A stretch of 64,000 nt of DNA from Igneacidithiobacillus copahuensis. Lineage in GTDB: Bacteria; Pseudomonadota; Gammaproteobacteria; Acidithiobacillales; Acidithiobacillaceae. Of the stretch, positions 25,730 through 32,523 are shown one piece after another. The DNA lies in NCBI RefSeq assembly GCF_018854015.1, contig NZ_JAAXYO010000107.1, positions 29,086-93,085 of the forward strand. Reading direction: 5' to 3'. Numbering within the stretch: position 1 is the stretch's first letter; every line of letters begins with the position of its first letter. The translations under genes were made by a program, and so were the position numbers. The notes under the pieces were generated by a model. That model was given only the letters and a program-made list of their open reading frames with translations. It searched no databases and had not been told where the DNA came from.

Positions 25730-26151
25730 GCCAGATCCTCGAAGAGCGGAACGACACGATCGAGAAAAAGGAAGACCAGGGGCGATTGATTTCGGTCGTG
25801 TAGCATGTGTACATGCGCCGAGATTGGGCGAATGCGGTAGGTAAAGGTATAGAAGAAGTGCTCATCGAGCTGGCCCTGCGCACGGGCTTGCAGATAACGA
25901 CCACGGAACAACCGGCTCGCGGTGCAAGGTGCGACCTCGACAAAAAAATCCTTGCCAATCACCTCCGCGCGCGGCAAGCCACTGAGCCGCTCTTCTGCAC
26001 TGTTGAACAGCACCACTCGTGCCGCATCATCCAGGGCAATAACGCCAAAACCCCAATCTTCGATCTGGCGCTTGTCGATACGCGCGAGTTGATTGCGCCA
26101 TGCCTGCGGAAAAAAATCTTTCACTGACTCCCCTATGTTGAAGGTGTGCAA
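25726..26151 (-). CDS. pyp: Photoactive yellow protein (PYP) homologue
   Basis: A 141-residue PAS-type protein aligning over its length with Halorhodospira PYP: WGFGVIALDDAARVV, LFNSAEERLSG, EVIGKDFFVEVAPCT and YTFTYRIRP then HVHM. The chromophore-linking Cys69 is conserved (C76 in VAPCT), as is Glu46 (E53). Tyr42 is Phe (F49), Thr50 is Ser (S57), Arg52 is Leu (L59), Tyr98 is conserved (Y105) and Met100 is Ile (I107). It should carry a thioester-linked p-coumaroyl-type chromophore and sense blue light. An operon with a CoA-ligase-like gene and divergence from a LitR-type regulator support a signalling role. The Y42F and M100I changes should alter absorption and recovery kinetics. Confidence 0.85.
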   Translation of the reverse strand: MHTFNIGESVKDFFPQAWRNQLARIDKRQIEDWGFGVIALDDAARVVLFNSAEERLSGLPRAEVIGKDFFVEVAPCTASRLFRGRYLQARAQGQLDEHFFYTFTYRIRPISAHVHMLHDRNQSPLVFLFLDRVVPLFEDLA

Positions 26152-26153
26152 AC

Positions 26154-26176
26154 TTTTGTACTATACGGCATAGTGA
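26154..26176 (+). promoter_or_regulatory. Operator-like element B in the divergent PYP / LitR-like promoter
   Basis: The sequence TTGTACTATACGGCATAGTG is here. Its 13-base start TTTTGTACTATAC is identical to element A at 11485. It begins 2 bp from the PYP start codon and so overlaps the PYP leader or promoter, and lies about 75-95 bp before the regulator. Consistent with autoregulation by the LitR-like protein. Confidence 0.6.
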
Positions 26177-26248
26177 CCTTGGAAACAGTGTAATCCAGCC
26201 TCAACCCAGTCTCAAGTACGTCCTATACAAATAGAGAACGAAAATCCC

Positions 26249-27172
26249 ATGCAAAGCGAAGAAAGCCTATACCCGATCAGCGTCGTCGAACAGGAAACCG
26301 GTATTTCCAAGGAATTGCTACGGATGTGGGAGCGCCGCTATGAGTTTCCGGTACCCGAACGCGACGGCAGCGGTAATCGCTTGTACAGTCGATCGCAGAT
26401 TGAACGTTTGCAGAACATCAACAAACTGCTGGCTGCCGGCTATCGTCCCGGTTTCGTGGTCGGTGCTGACGAAGAAAAGCTCGATCGCCTACTCGAAGAG
26501 CTTCCCGACAGCAGCACCAGCAATATCACGCCGGGCGAGTCTCCGTTGCTGGACGATCTCTGGGAGTCTCTGCGCCTGCGGGATTTTCGCACGCATCGAA
26601 GGTTGCTGCGCCAGCAGCTGACTGCCGAGGGGGTGAGACAGTTCATTACACAGATCGCCGCCCCCCTGCAACAACGACTGAGTCGTGCAGAACTGGATGA
26701 CTCGCTGCCGGGCTTCAGCCTGCAGATCGCCACGGAGCAGATCCTGGAGACCTTGGCTCTAGCCATAGCTATGCTCCCCCCTCCGGATGCAAAGGCACTG
26801 CAGATCGTTCTCGCCGACCTACCCGGGGAAAACCGCTCGCTCGAACTGCAGATGACCCGCACCCTCTTGCTGAGCAGCGGCGCTGATGTGCTGTTTTTGG
26901 GCAGTGAACCGAATATGGAGGAGGTGCTCGCCTGCCTACGCCACTGTGCCGTTCCGGTGCTGTTGATCGCGATTTCTGCGGCATCGGTTTCTGCCACTAC
27001 GCAACAGGCCATTGCTCATCTGCGTCGCGAGATGCCGGCGCAGAGTACGCTCTGGTTGAGCGGCAGTGGCGCGGAAGAGATCGACGAAGAGGGTGGCGAA
27101 CCACGCTTTCGGCGCTTGCGTGAGCTCCTTGAGGCGGTGCAGAGCTGGCAGAACCCGCCGCGATCATCTTGA
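26249..27172 (+). CDS. LitR/CarH-type MerR regulator lacking the B12-binding histidine
   Basis: A 307-residue regulator. The N-terminal MerR winged helix (SVVEQETGISKELLRMWERR, RLYSRSQIERLQNINKLL) matches LitR/CarH. A helical middle domain (about 95-175) precedes a C-terminal Rossmann-like cobalamin-binding fold. In photosensory members a conserved E-x-H-x-x-G contacts B12; here it is ENRSLE within LADLPGENRSLELQM, so both the His and Gly are gone. The protein therefore probably does not sense light through adenosylcobalamin. B12-less class II LitRs in Pseudomonas are, as I recall, paired with a short LOV photoreceptor; here the divergent gene is a PYP, a likely partner. Confidence 0.82.
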   Translation: MQSEESLYPISVVEQETGISKELLRMWERRYEFPVPERDGSGNRLYSRSQIERLQNINKLLAAGYRPGFVVGADEEKLDRLLEELPDSSTSNITPGESPLLDDLWESLRLRDFRTHRRLLRQQLTAEGVRQFITQIAAPLQQRLSRAELDDSLPGFSLQIATEQILETLALAIAMLPPPDAKALQIVLADLPGENRSLELQMTRTLLLSSGADVLFLGSEPNMEEVLACLRHCAVPVLLIAISAASVSATTQQAIAHLRREMPAQSTLWLSGSGAEEIDEEGGEPRFRRLRELLEAVQSWQNPPRSS

Positions 27173-27193
27173 TCATATTTTGTCTAGTACAAA
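27173..27193 (-). promoter_or_regulatory. Operator-like element C upstream of hdrA-like gene
   Basis: On the minus strand the sequence is TTGTACTAGACAAAATATGA, 18 of 20 identical to element A. It ends three bases before the -35 of the hdrA-like promoter and directly follows the regulator stop codon. It probably makes the hdrA-like unit a target of the LitR-like protein. Confidence 0.6.
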
Positions 27194-27196
27194 CTG

Positions 27197-27225
27197 TTGA
27201 CAGATAGAAATGCCAGTACTATGCT
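27197..27225 (+). promoter_or_regulatory. Sigma-70-type promoter of the hdrA-like gene
   Basis: TTGACA at 27197-27202 (perfect -35), 17-bp spacer, TATGCT at 27220-27225 (-10). The ATG is 31 bp downstream of the -10 end, with AAAGGAG before it. Confidence 0.6.
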
Positions 27226-27256
27226 CCTCTCATAGGGTCAGCAAAGGAGCAGTGTC

Positions 27257-28312
27257 ATGGCATCTCAAGATACAGTTCTCATCGTTGGTGCGGGTCCGGC
27301 AGGGCTATCGGCCGCTGCCACCGTCGCCGGAATGGGCAAGAAAGCAGTCATCGTCGAGAAAGAAGATGTGCTGGGCGGCGCACCGATAATCTCTGGTTAC
27401 TCCAAACTTGTGCCCTCGGGCGAGTGGGCGAAAGACGCCATCGGGCGCATGGTGAGCCGAGTGGACGGCGACGGTAACGTCAGCATCCGCAAATCGACAA
27501 AAGTGACGCAATTGGAGGGCGAAGCGGGCAGCTTTATCGCCACCCTAAGCAACGGTGACAAGGTCGAAGCTGGCAGCATCGTTCTGGCCACAGGCTTCAC
27601 TCACTTCGATTCCATCAACAAACCCGAGTGGGGCTTTGGTACCTACGAGGACGTGTTGACCACCACACAGATGGAGCAGATGGTCGGTATCGGTCAGATT
27701 CGGTGTCCCTCTGATGGTCGTGTACCAGAACGTGTTGCCATTCTGCTTTGTGTCGGATCCCGTGACCGTCAGATCGGCCGCGAGTGGTGTTCCAAGATCT
27801 GTTGTACGGTCTCTGCTAACCTGGCGATGGAAATCAAAGAATTATCGCCAACGACCGATGTTTTCATCTACTACATGGACATCCGCACCTTCGGTCTCTA
27901 CGAAGACAAGTTCTACTGGAAGAGTCAGGAAGAGTACAAAACCAAGTTCGTCAAGGCACGTATCGCCGAGGTAACCAAGTCCCCCGACGGCCGTTTGCTG
28001 GTGAAGGGCGAGGATACCCTGGTCAAGCGCCCCATTGTCATCCCCATGGATATGGTGGTGCACGCCATTGGTATGGATCCCAACGCCCTCAATCCGGAAA
28101 TCGCCAAGGTGTTCGGTATTGGTCTGGAGAAGCATGGATTCATCGACCGCGCGGAGCAGTACACGAATAGTCAAGGAACCACGCGCAAGGGCATTTATGT
28201 TTGTGGCGCCGCAACGGGCCCGGAAACCATCGATGACTCCATCGCGCAGGGGCAGTCGGCGGGCTCCCGAGCGGTGATGGATCTACATCAGCTCACCAAG
28301 CTGAGCGCGTAG
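27257..28312 (+). CDS. hdrA: HdrA-like FAD/iron-sulfur protein (sHdr type), solitary copy
   Basis: A 351-residue flavoprotein with an N-terminal FAD motif (VLIVGAGPAGLSAAATVAG) and a Cys motif (EWCSKICCTVSANLAMEIKEL) after ILLCVGSRDRQIG, the arrangement of HdrA in the heterodisulfide-reductase-like sulfur-oxidation complex. It ends with a second nucleotide-site segment (GIYVCGAATGPETIDDSIAQG). In Acidithiobacillus, hdrA normally sits within hdrC1B1A-hyp-C2B2; none of those partners is near here. It has its own strong promoter and operator C, and is followed by a small membrane protein and a terminator. Its partners, if any, must be supplied in trans. Confidence 0.85.
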   Translation: MASQDTVLIVGAGPAGLSAAATVAGMGKKAVIVEKEDVLGGAPIISGYSKLVPSGEWAKDAIGRMVSRVDGDGNVSIRKSTKVTQLEGEAGSFIATLSNGDKVEAGSIVLATGFTHFDSINKPEWGFGTYEDVLTTTQMEQMVGIGQIRCPSDGRVPERVAILLCVGSRDRQIGREWCSKICCTVSANLAMEIKELSPTTDVFIYYMDIRTFGLYEDKFYWKSQEEYKTKFVKARIAEVTKSPDGRLLVKGEDTLVKRPIVIPMDMVVHAIGMDPNALNPEIAKVFGIGLEKHGFIDRAEQYTNSQGTTRKGIYVCGAATGPETIDDSIAQGQSAGSRAVMDLHQLTKLSA

Positions 28313-28324
28313 GAGGTGGACGGG

Positions 28325-28540
28325 ATGAACGTACACAACTTTTCGTGGATGAAGGCAGGATTTTTCCTGCTCCTCGCCGGACTCTTCGCGAGCCAAGGCT
28401 CCGCTAGCCTTCCCTTCTGGAATTTGAGTGCTGGAATCTTGGGCTTGATTGCCGTTGCCTACGCGTTGAGTGGCTTGGTGCCAAAAGAACATTCCCATGG
28501 GGAACTAATCCCCCAGCGAATACCTGTTCGCAAAGATTGA
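28325..28540 (+). CDS. Small membrane protein downstream of hdrA
   Basis: A 71-residue protein with two hydrophobic stretches (SWMKAGFFLLLAGLFASQG and ILGLIAVAYALSGLVP), so probably two membrane helices, and a polar tail with a His-Ser-His patch. The ATG at 28325 follows AGGAGG by 8 bases. Unrecognised. Its position suggests a membrane anchor or partner for the HdrA-like flavoprotein, by context only. Confidence 0.6.
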   Translation: MNVHNFSWMKAGFFLLLAGLFASQGSASLPFWNLSAGILGLIAVAYALSGLVPKEHSHGELIPQRIPVRKD

Positions 28541-28556
28541 CTTCTGGTGGCCTATT

Positions 28557-28582
28557 GGGGAGCGTTCGCGCTCCCTTTTTTT
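28557..28582 (+). terminator. Rho-independent terminator after hdrA unit
   Basis: A 7-bp stem GGGAGCG / CGCTCCC with a TTCG tetraloop (28558-28575), followed by seven T. A strong terminator ending the hdrA-small-protein transcript. Confidence 0.85.
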
Positions 28583-28635
28583 GCATCTCTCCGCCCGTTT
28601 TCGTCGTATCCACTACAAGCCAGGAGGACGCCAGC

Positions 28636-29190
28636 ATGACGGTTGACAGCACGAGAGCGTACGCCAAAGGCGTACCCGAATTTCCCCTCGATCAGTTTTT
28701 CTCCGGTCCGTTGGCGGCCAGTGGCATCTTTTGTGATCGCCGCGGCCGGGTACGTAACCGCTTCTTTATGCATCTGTTTGGCGAATGGCAGGGTGAAACA
28801 GGGACGCTGGAGGAGCGTTTCACTTTCCTTGACGACCAGGGCGCGAACAGCCACGCTGAACGCATCTGGAATCTACAGATCACCGACCGCAAAAATTTTC
28901 GCGCCACTGCCAAGGGATCCGCTGGGGACCTGGTGGGCATCGCCGAGGGCGCCTCGGAGGGCTATGCCATGCACTGGCGCTACACCGTTCGCCAACCCGT
29001 GGGCGGGAAGTTCTACAACCTGCGCACCGATGACCGTATGTATCGCCTGGATGCGGATCATGTCACCAATCATAGTCGAATGCGCTTCTGGGGGATCTTT
29101 GTCGGAGAGGCAATCATCGAAATTCACCGTCTGCCGGCATCCATGGCGGAACTGGCGAGGACCTACCCACAGCCGGGAGAGTACCGATGA
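28636..29190 (+). CDS. DUF3833 family protein, soluble paralogue
   Basis: A 184-residue DUF3833 protein (FPLDQFFSGPLAASGIF, LFGEWQGETGTLEERF, HWRYTVRQPVGGKFYNLRTD), clearly related to the lipoprotein at 16679-17269 but without a signal peptide or lipobox, so cytoplasmic. The ATG at 28636 follows AGGAGG. Its end overlaps the SDR start by four bases. Presence of paralogues in both clusters ties the two loci together. Confidence 0.8.
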   Translation: MTVDSTRAYAKGVPEFPLDQFFSGPLAASGIFCDRRGRVRNRFFMHLFGEWQGETGTLEERFTFLDDQGANSHAERIWNLQITDRKNFRATAKGSAGDLVGIAEGASEGYAMHWRYTVRQPVGGKFYNLRTDDRMYRLDADHVTNHSRMRFWGIFVGEAIIEIHRLPASMAELARTYPQPGEYR

Positions 29191-29948
29191 ACAAAGGCTA
29201 CTGGCACGGCAAACGCTGCTGGTTGATTGGTGCCAGCAGCGGCATCGGCGCTGCCACCGCCCAGGCCCTGCACGCGGCCGGGGCACGGGTGGCAATCACT
29301 GCGCGCAGCGCCGACAAACTTCAGCAGGTCTTGCCGAACGGAGAAAACGCATTGTTGCTCCCCGCGGATGTTCGGGAAGCCGCGAGTCTTGAGGAGGCAC
29401 ACGCGCAGATCCTACGTCACTGGCAGGGGCTTGATTTGCTGCTCTATCTGGCCGGGGCCTATGCACCAGCGCGCAGCTGGGAACTCGATCTGCAGCAGGC
29501 AGAAAGCATCCTCGACGTCAATTATCGCGGTGCCCTGCGTACCCTGGCGGCGGCGTTACCCGGTTGGGAAGCGCGCGGTCCCGGAAAAATCGTTCTGGTC
29601 TCCAGCATTGCTGCCCTGCGCGGGCTGCCACAGTCGCTCTATTATGGCCCGAGCAAGGCAGCACTCACTCATCTGGCCGAGGTTCTGCGCCTGGATCTCG
29701 AACCCCGTGGCTTTGGCGTGCAGGTGGCGCATCCTGGCTTCGTCGCCACTCCGCTGACCGCGCAGAATGATTTTGCCATGCCCCATCTACTGCAACCAGA
29801 AGAGGCAGCCCAAACCCTACTGAAAGGTATGCAAAGTCAGCGCTTCGCCATCGAATTCCCTCCCGCCTTTACCCGCCGCTTTCACGTGCTGCGCTGTCTT
29901 CCCTATCGCTGGTATTTTCCCCTTATCCGCCGTGCCACTGGCCTCTGA
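29187..29948 (+). CDS. Short-chain dehydrogenase/reductase
   Basis: A 253-residue SDR with CWLIGASSGIGAATAQAL (NADP Rossmann site), VLVSSIAALRGLP and YYGPSKAALTHLAEVL (YxxSK: catalytic Tyr and Lys), and a C-terminal membrane-associating basic and hydrophobic tail. Coupled to DUF3833 by a 4-bp overlap. SDR-DUF3833 pairs recur in light/oxidative lipid clusters; the substrate may be a modified fatty acid. This copy keeps the catalytic residues, unlike the SDR in the PYP operon. Confidence 0.83.
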   Translation: MNKGYWHGKRCWLIGASSGIGAATAQALHAAGARVAITARSADKLQQVLPNGENALLLPADVREAASLEEAHAQILRHWQGLDLLLYLAGAYAPARSWELDLQQAESILDVNYRGALRTLAAALPGWEARGPGKIVLVSSIAALRGLPQSLYYGPSKAALTHLAEVLRLDLEPRGFGVQVAHPGFVATPLTAQNDFAMPHLLQPEEAAQTLLKGMQSQRFAIEFPPAFTRRFHVLRCLPYRWYFPLIRRATGL

Positions 29949-30003
29949 GGCAAAACGCGCTGTCATTGCCTAGACTGAAAAGGCAAGAGAAGAGGAGGCG
30001 ACG

Positions 30004-30558
30004 ATGACTGCAGAAATGAAAGTATTCAGCACCGGTATTGATCCTGAAGACTGGATTCCACAACGCTTTGCCCAACCCGGAGAAGGGAAGATCCCGCCCA
30101 TCAGCTGGCTCCATGTTCCCGCCACGGCCAAGAGCCTTATCCTGCTGATGGAACATCGCGGCGCAACAGCCGGAGAGCGGATCCACTGGCTGGTCTACGA
30201 CATCCCGGTGAGTGCTGCGGGTATTCCCGAGGGTGGACCGATTCCGGAGGGGGCCAAGGTCGGAAAAAATGACTTCGGGTCCACCGGCTATCACCCACCG
30301 GTAGGCGACCCTGGCCATAAGTTGCAGCACTATGATTTCCATCTTCTGGCTTGTGATTTGCCCAATCTGGGACTAGCGGAAGGAGCCAGTTGGGAGGCGG
30401 TCAAAGAAGAACTCCGCAAGCAACGTGATCCTGGCGATATCGCGCCGCCCCCGGCCGACGATCCACAGGCCGTCGAATTCCATCCCCTGGGACATGTGAT
30501 CGACCGAGCGGAATTCAGTGGACACTTTGCCCTCGATACGGACAAACCGGCTCAGTAA
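30004..30558 (+). CDS. YbhB/YbcL family (PEBP, Raf-kinase-inhibitor-like) protein
   Basis: A 184-residue PEBP-fold protein. The conserved pocket shows SWLHVPATAKSLILLMEH, ERIHWLVYDIP and GYHPPVGDPGHKLQHYDFHL. Function of bacterial PEBP proteins is mostly unknown; some bind phospholipid headgroups or small phosphates. It lies 55 bp after the SDR, probably in the same transcript, and before a large hairpin. Confidence 0.82.
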   Translation: MTAEMKVFSTGIDPEDWIPQRFAQPGEGKIPPISWLHVPATAKSLILLMEHRGATAGERIHWLVYDIPVSAAGIPEGGPIPEGAKVGKNDFGSTGYHPPVGDPGHKLQHYDFHLLACDLPNLGLAEGASWEAVKEELRKQRDPGDIAPPPADDPQAVEFHPLGHVIDRAEFSGHFALDTDKPAQ

Positions 30559-30582
30559 TCTGGCATTGTAGATCAACTCGCT

Positions 30583-30612
30583 ATGCATCTGGGTCACTTG
30601 ACCCCGATGCAT
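30583..30612. other. Strong imperfect inverted repeat
   Basis: ATGCATC-TGGGTCA pairs with TGACCC-C-GATGCAT around a two-base centre (30583-30612). There is no following T-run, so it is not a classic terminator; it may be an operator or attenuating hairpin before the antiporter gene. Confidence 0.4.
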
Positions 30613-30653
30613 GAGGCCTTATGCTGGCTCTTCCCTAGTTGGCGGAGAGCGCG

Positions 30654-32510
30654 ATGGACGTGATGTTGCTTCTGGCGGCCCTGGTAATCCTTGCCGCCGC
30701 GAGTCAATGGTTGGCCTGGCGCCTGCGCCTTCCAGCAATTTTATTGCTACTTCTCATCGGCATCCTCATCGGTCCAGTCTTCGGGCTATTAAAGCCCGAC
30801 GAGCTTTTTGGGCCTTTGCTCTTTCCCGGCATTTCCCTCGCTGTCGCCGTCATTCTCTTCGAGGGCTCTTTGAGTCTGGAATTTCGGGAGCTCGGCAAAC
30901 TCGGCCGCGTCGTACGGCGCATGGTGGGTCTTGGGGCCATCAGTAGCTGGTTGATCCTTGCGGTTGCGACGCGTTGGATCACCGGTTTTCCCTGGTCAAT
31001 GTCGATTCTCTTTGGCGCCGTGATCGTGGTATCCGGCCCTACCGTTATCGGCCCAGTGTTACGTGCCGCACGACCCAACGACAAGATTCGCAATGTGCTG
31101 ATGTGGGAAAGTATTCTCATCGATCCAATCGGCGCGGTGCTGGCCGTCTTGGTATTTTCGGGGGTCATCGCCCATCAGGGGAATAGTGGCCTGTGGACTG
31201 CAGTCGAGCTCTTTTTCAGCACCGTCGCTCTGGGCTTCGGACTCGGCTGCGGCGCTGGCTATGGCTTGGGAAGACTGCTGCGCAACCGGGCCATTCCCGA
31301 CTATCTGCACGGCATTGTCGCCCTGGGCACGGTATTCATCGTCTTTGCCATCGCCAATTCCCTGGTGCATGAATCTGGACTGCTGGCAGTGACCATCATG
31401 GGTATCTGGCTTGCGAATATGCGCAATGTGCCGCGCGAACATATTCTCAATTTCAAAGAGAGTCTGTCCATCCTTCTGATTTCCCTATTATTTCTGTTGC
31501 TCGCCGCGCGTCTGGAATTGGCCGCATTGGCCGAGGTTCTGCTCTGGGGATTTGCTCTGTACTTGGTCATTCAACTTCTCGCCCAGCCCTTCAAGATACT
31601 CCTGGCCTATGATCGTCGCGAAACTCTCTCCTGGCGCGAGCGGGCGCTGACCGCCTGGATCGCCCCACGCGGCATTGTCGCTGCGGCGGGCGCCCCGGTC
31701 TACGCCGAGCAACTACAGACGCAGCACTATCCCGATGCCCAACTCTTCGTTCCTCTCACTTTCGCGGTCATCATCATCACGGTGTTGAGTGCAAGTTTCA
31801 GCAGCCGCCCACTGGCACGCCTGCTGCGCGTAGCCGAAACGGAACCACGCGGCGTCCTGATCATCGGCGCCAACCCACTGGCCATGGCCATAGCAGAGCA
31901 GCTTCGCCAATGGAAATTTCGTCCCCTCTTGGTAGATGATGACTTTGCACAGATCCGCAATGCACGCATGCAGGGAGTCCCCACCTTTTATGGCTCACCG
32001 GTCTCGGAAGCTGCCGACCGCGAGCTCGATCTGGTAGGCGTCGGTTATCTGCTCGCCCTCTCTACCGATCGGGCACGGAATCTGGTGGCCAGTCTGCGCT
32101 ATACCCCAGAATTTGGTGCCCACGGGGTCTTCAGCCTTCCGGATGGTAGCCAGAAGCGGAACAGTGCTCGCTGGCGCATGGCGCGTCGTCACCGCCAGCA
32201 ATATCTCTTTGCTCCCACAGCCACGGCAGAGGAGTTATTGCAGCGTCTGGAAAACGGGTGGACGGTGAAAGTTACCAAACTCTCCGAACAATTCGCTTGG
32301 GAGGCCTATCGCCGGCAATTTGCCGAGGCGGGGTTCCTGCCGCTATTTTTGCTGCGCGGGGAGCGCTTGCTGCCTTTTGTTGCCGGAGTGCCCGACGAAG
32401 CGATCCTGCCCAAACCCGGTGATCAGGTAATGGCCTTGGTGGCTCTGCAACGCAAAGAGCGTGAAGGCGAGCGCAGCGCCAGCGAGTCATCATCTGCAAT
32501 AGAACCGTGA
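30654..32510 (+). CDS. CPA1-family Na+(K+)/H+ antiporter with C-terminal RCK_N domain
   Basis: A 618-residue protein. Residues 1-390 form about 12 helices of the CPA1/NhaP type (FGPLLFPGISLAVAVILFEGS; VVSGPTVIGPVLRAA; MWESILIDPIGAVLAVL, with ion-binding polar/Asp residues). Then comes a TrkA/RCK-like nucleotide-binding domain (GVLIIGANPLAMAIAEQL, LVDDDFAQIRNARMQG). It exchanges Na+ or K+ for H+ across the inner membrane for pH and ion homeostasis, relevant in an acidophile. The ATG at 30654 follows GGAGAG. Confidence 0.86.
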   Translation: MDVMLLLAALVILAAASQWLAWRLRLPAILLLLLIGILIGPVFGLLKPDELFGPLLFPGISLAVAVILFEGSLSLEFRELGKLGRVVRRMVGLGAISSWLILAVATRWITGFPWSMSILFGAVIVVSGPTVIGPVLRAARPNDKIRNVLMWESILIDPIGAVLAVLVFSGVIAHQGNSGLWTAVELFFSTVALGFGLGCGAGYGLGRLLRNRAIPDYLHGIVALGTVFIVFAIANSLVHESGLLAVTIMGIWLANMRNVPREHILNFKESLSILLISLLFLLLAARLELAALAEVLLWGFALYLVIQLLAQPFKILLAYDRRETLSWRERALTAWIAPRGIVAAAGAPVYAEQLQTQHYPDAQLFVPLTFAVIIITVLSASFSSRPLARLLRVAETEPRGVLIIGANPLAMAIAEQLRQWKFRPLLVDDDFAQIRNARMQGVPTFYGSPVSEAADRELDLVGVGYLLALSTDRARNLVASLRYTPEFGAHGVFSLPDGSQKRNSARWRMARRHRQQYLFAPTATAEELLQRLENGWTVKVTKLSEQFAWEAYRRQFAEAGFLPLFLLRGERLLPFVAGVPDEAILPKPGDQVMALVALQRKEREGERSASESSSAIEP

Positions 32511-32523
32511 AACGCGAAGGAGC

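Noticed and set aside
30583..30612. Rho-independent terminator after the PEBP gene
   Set aside because: Hairpin is strong but has no U-tract on either strand; reported only as an inverted repeat.
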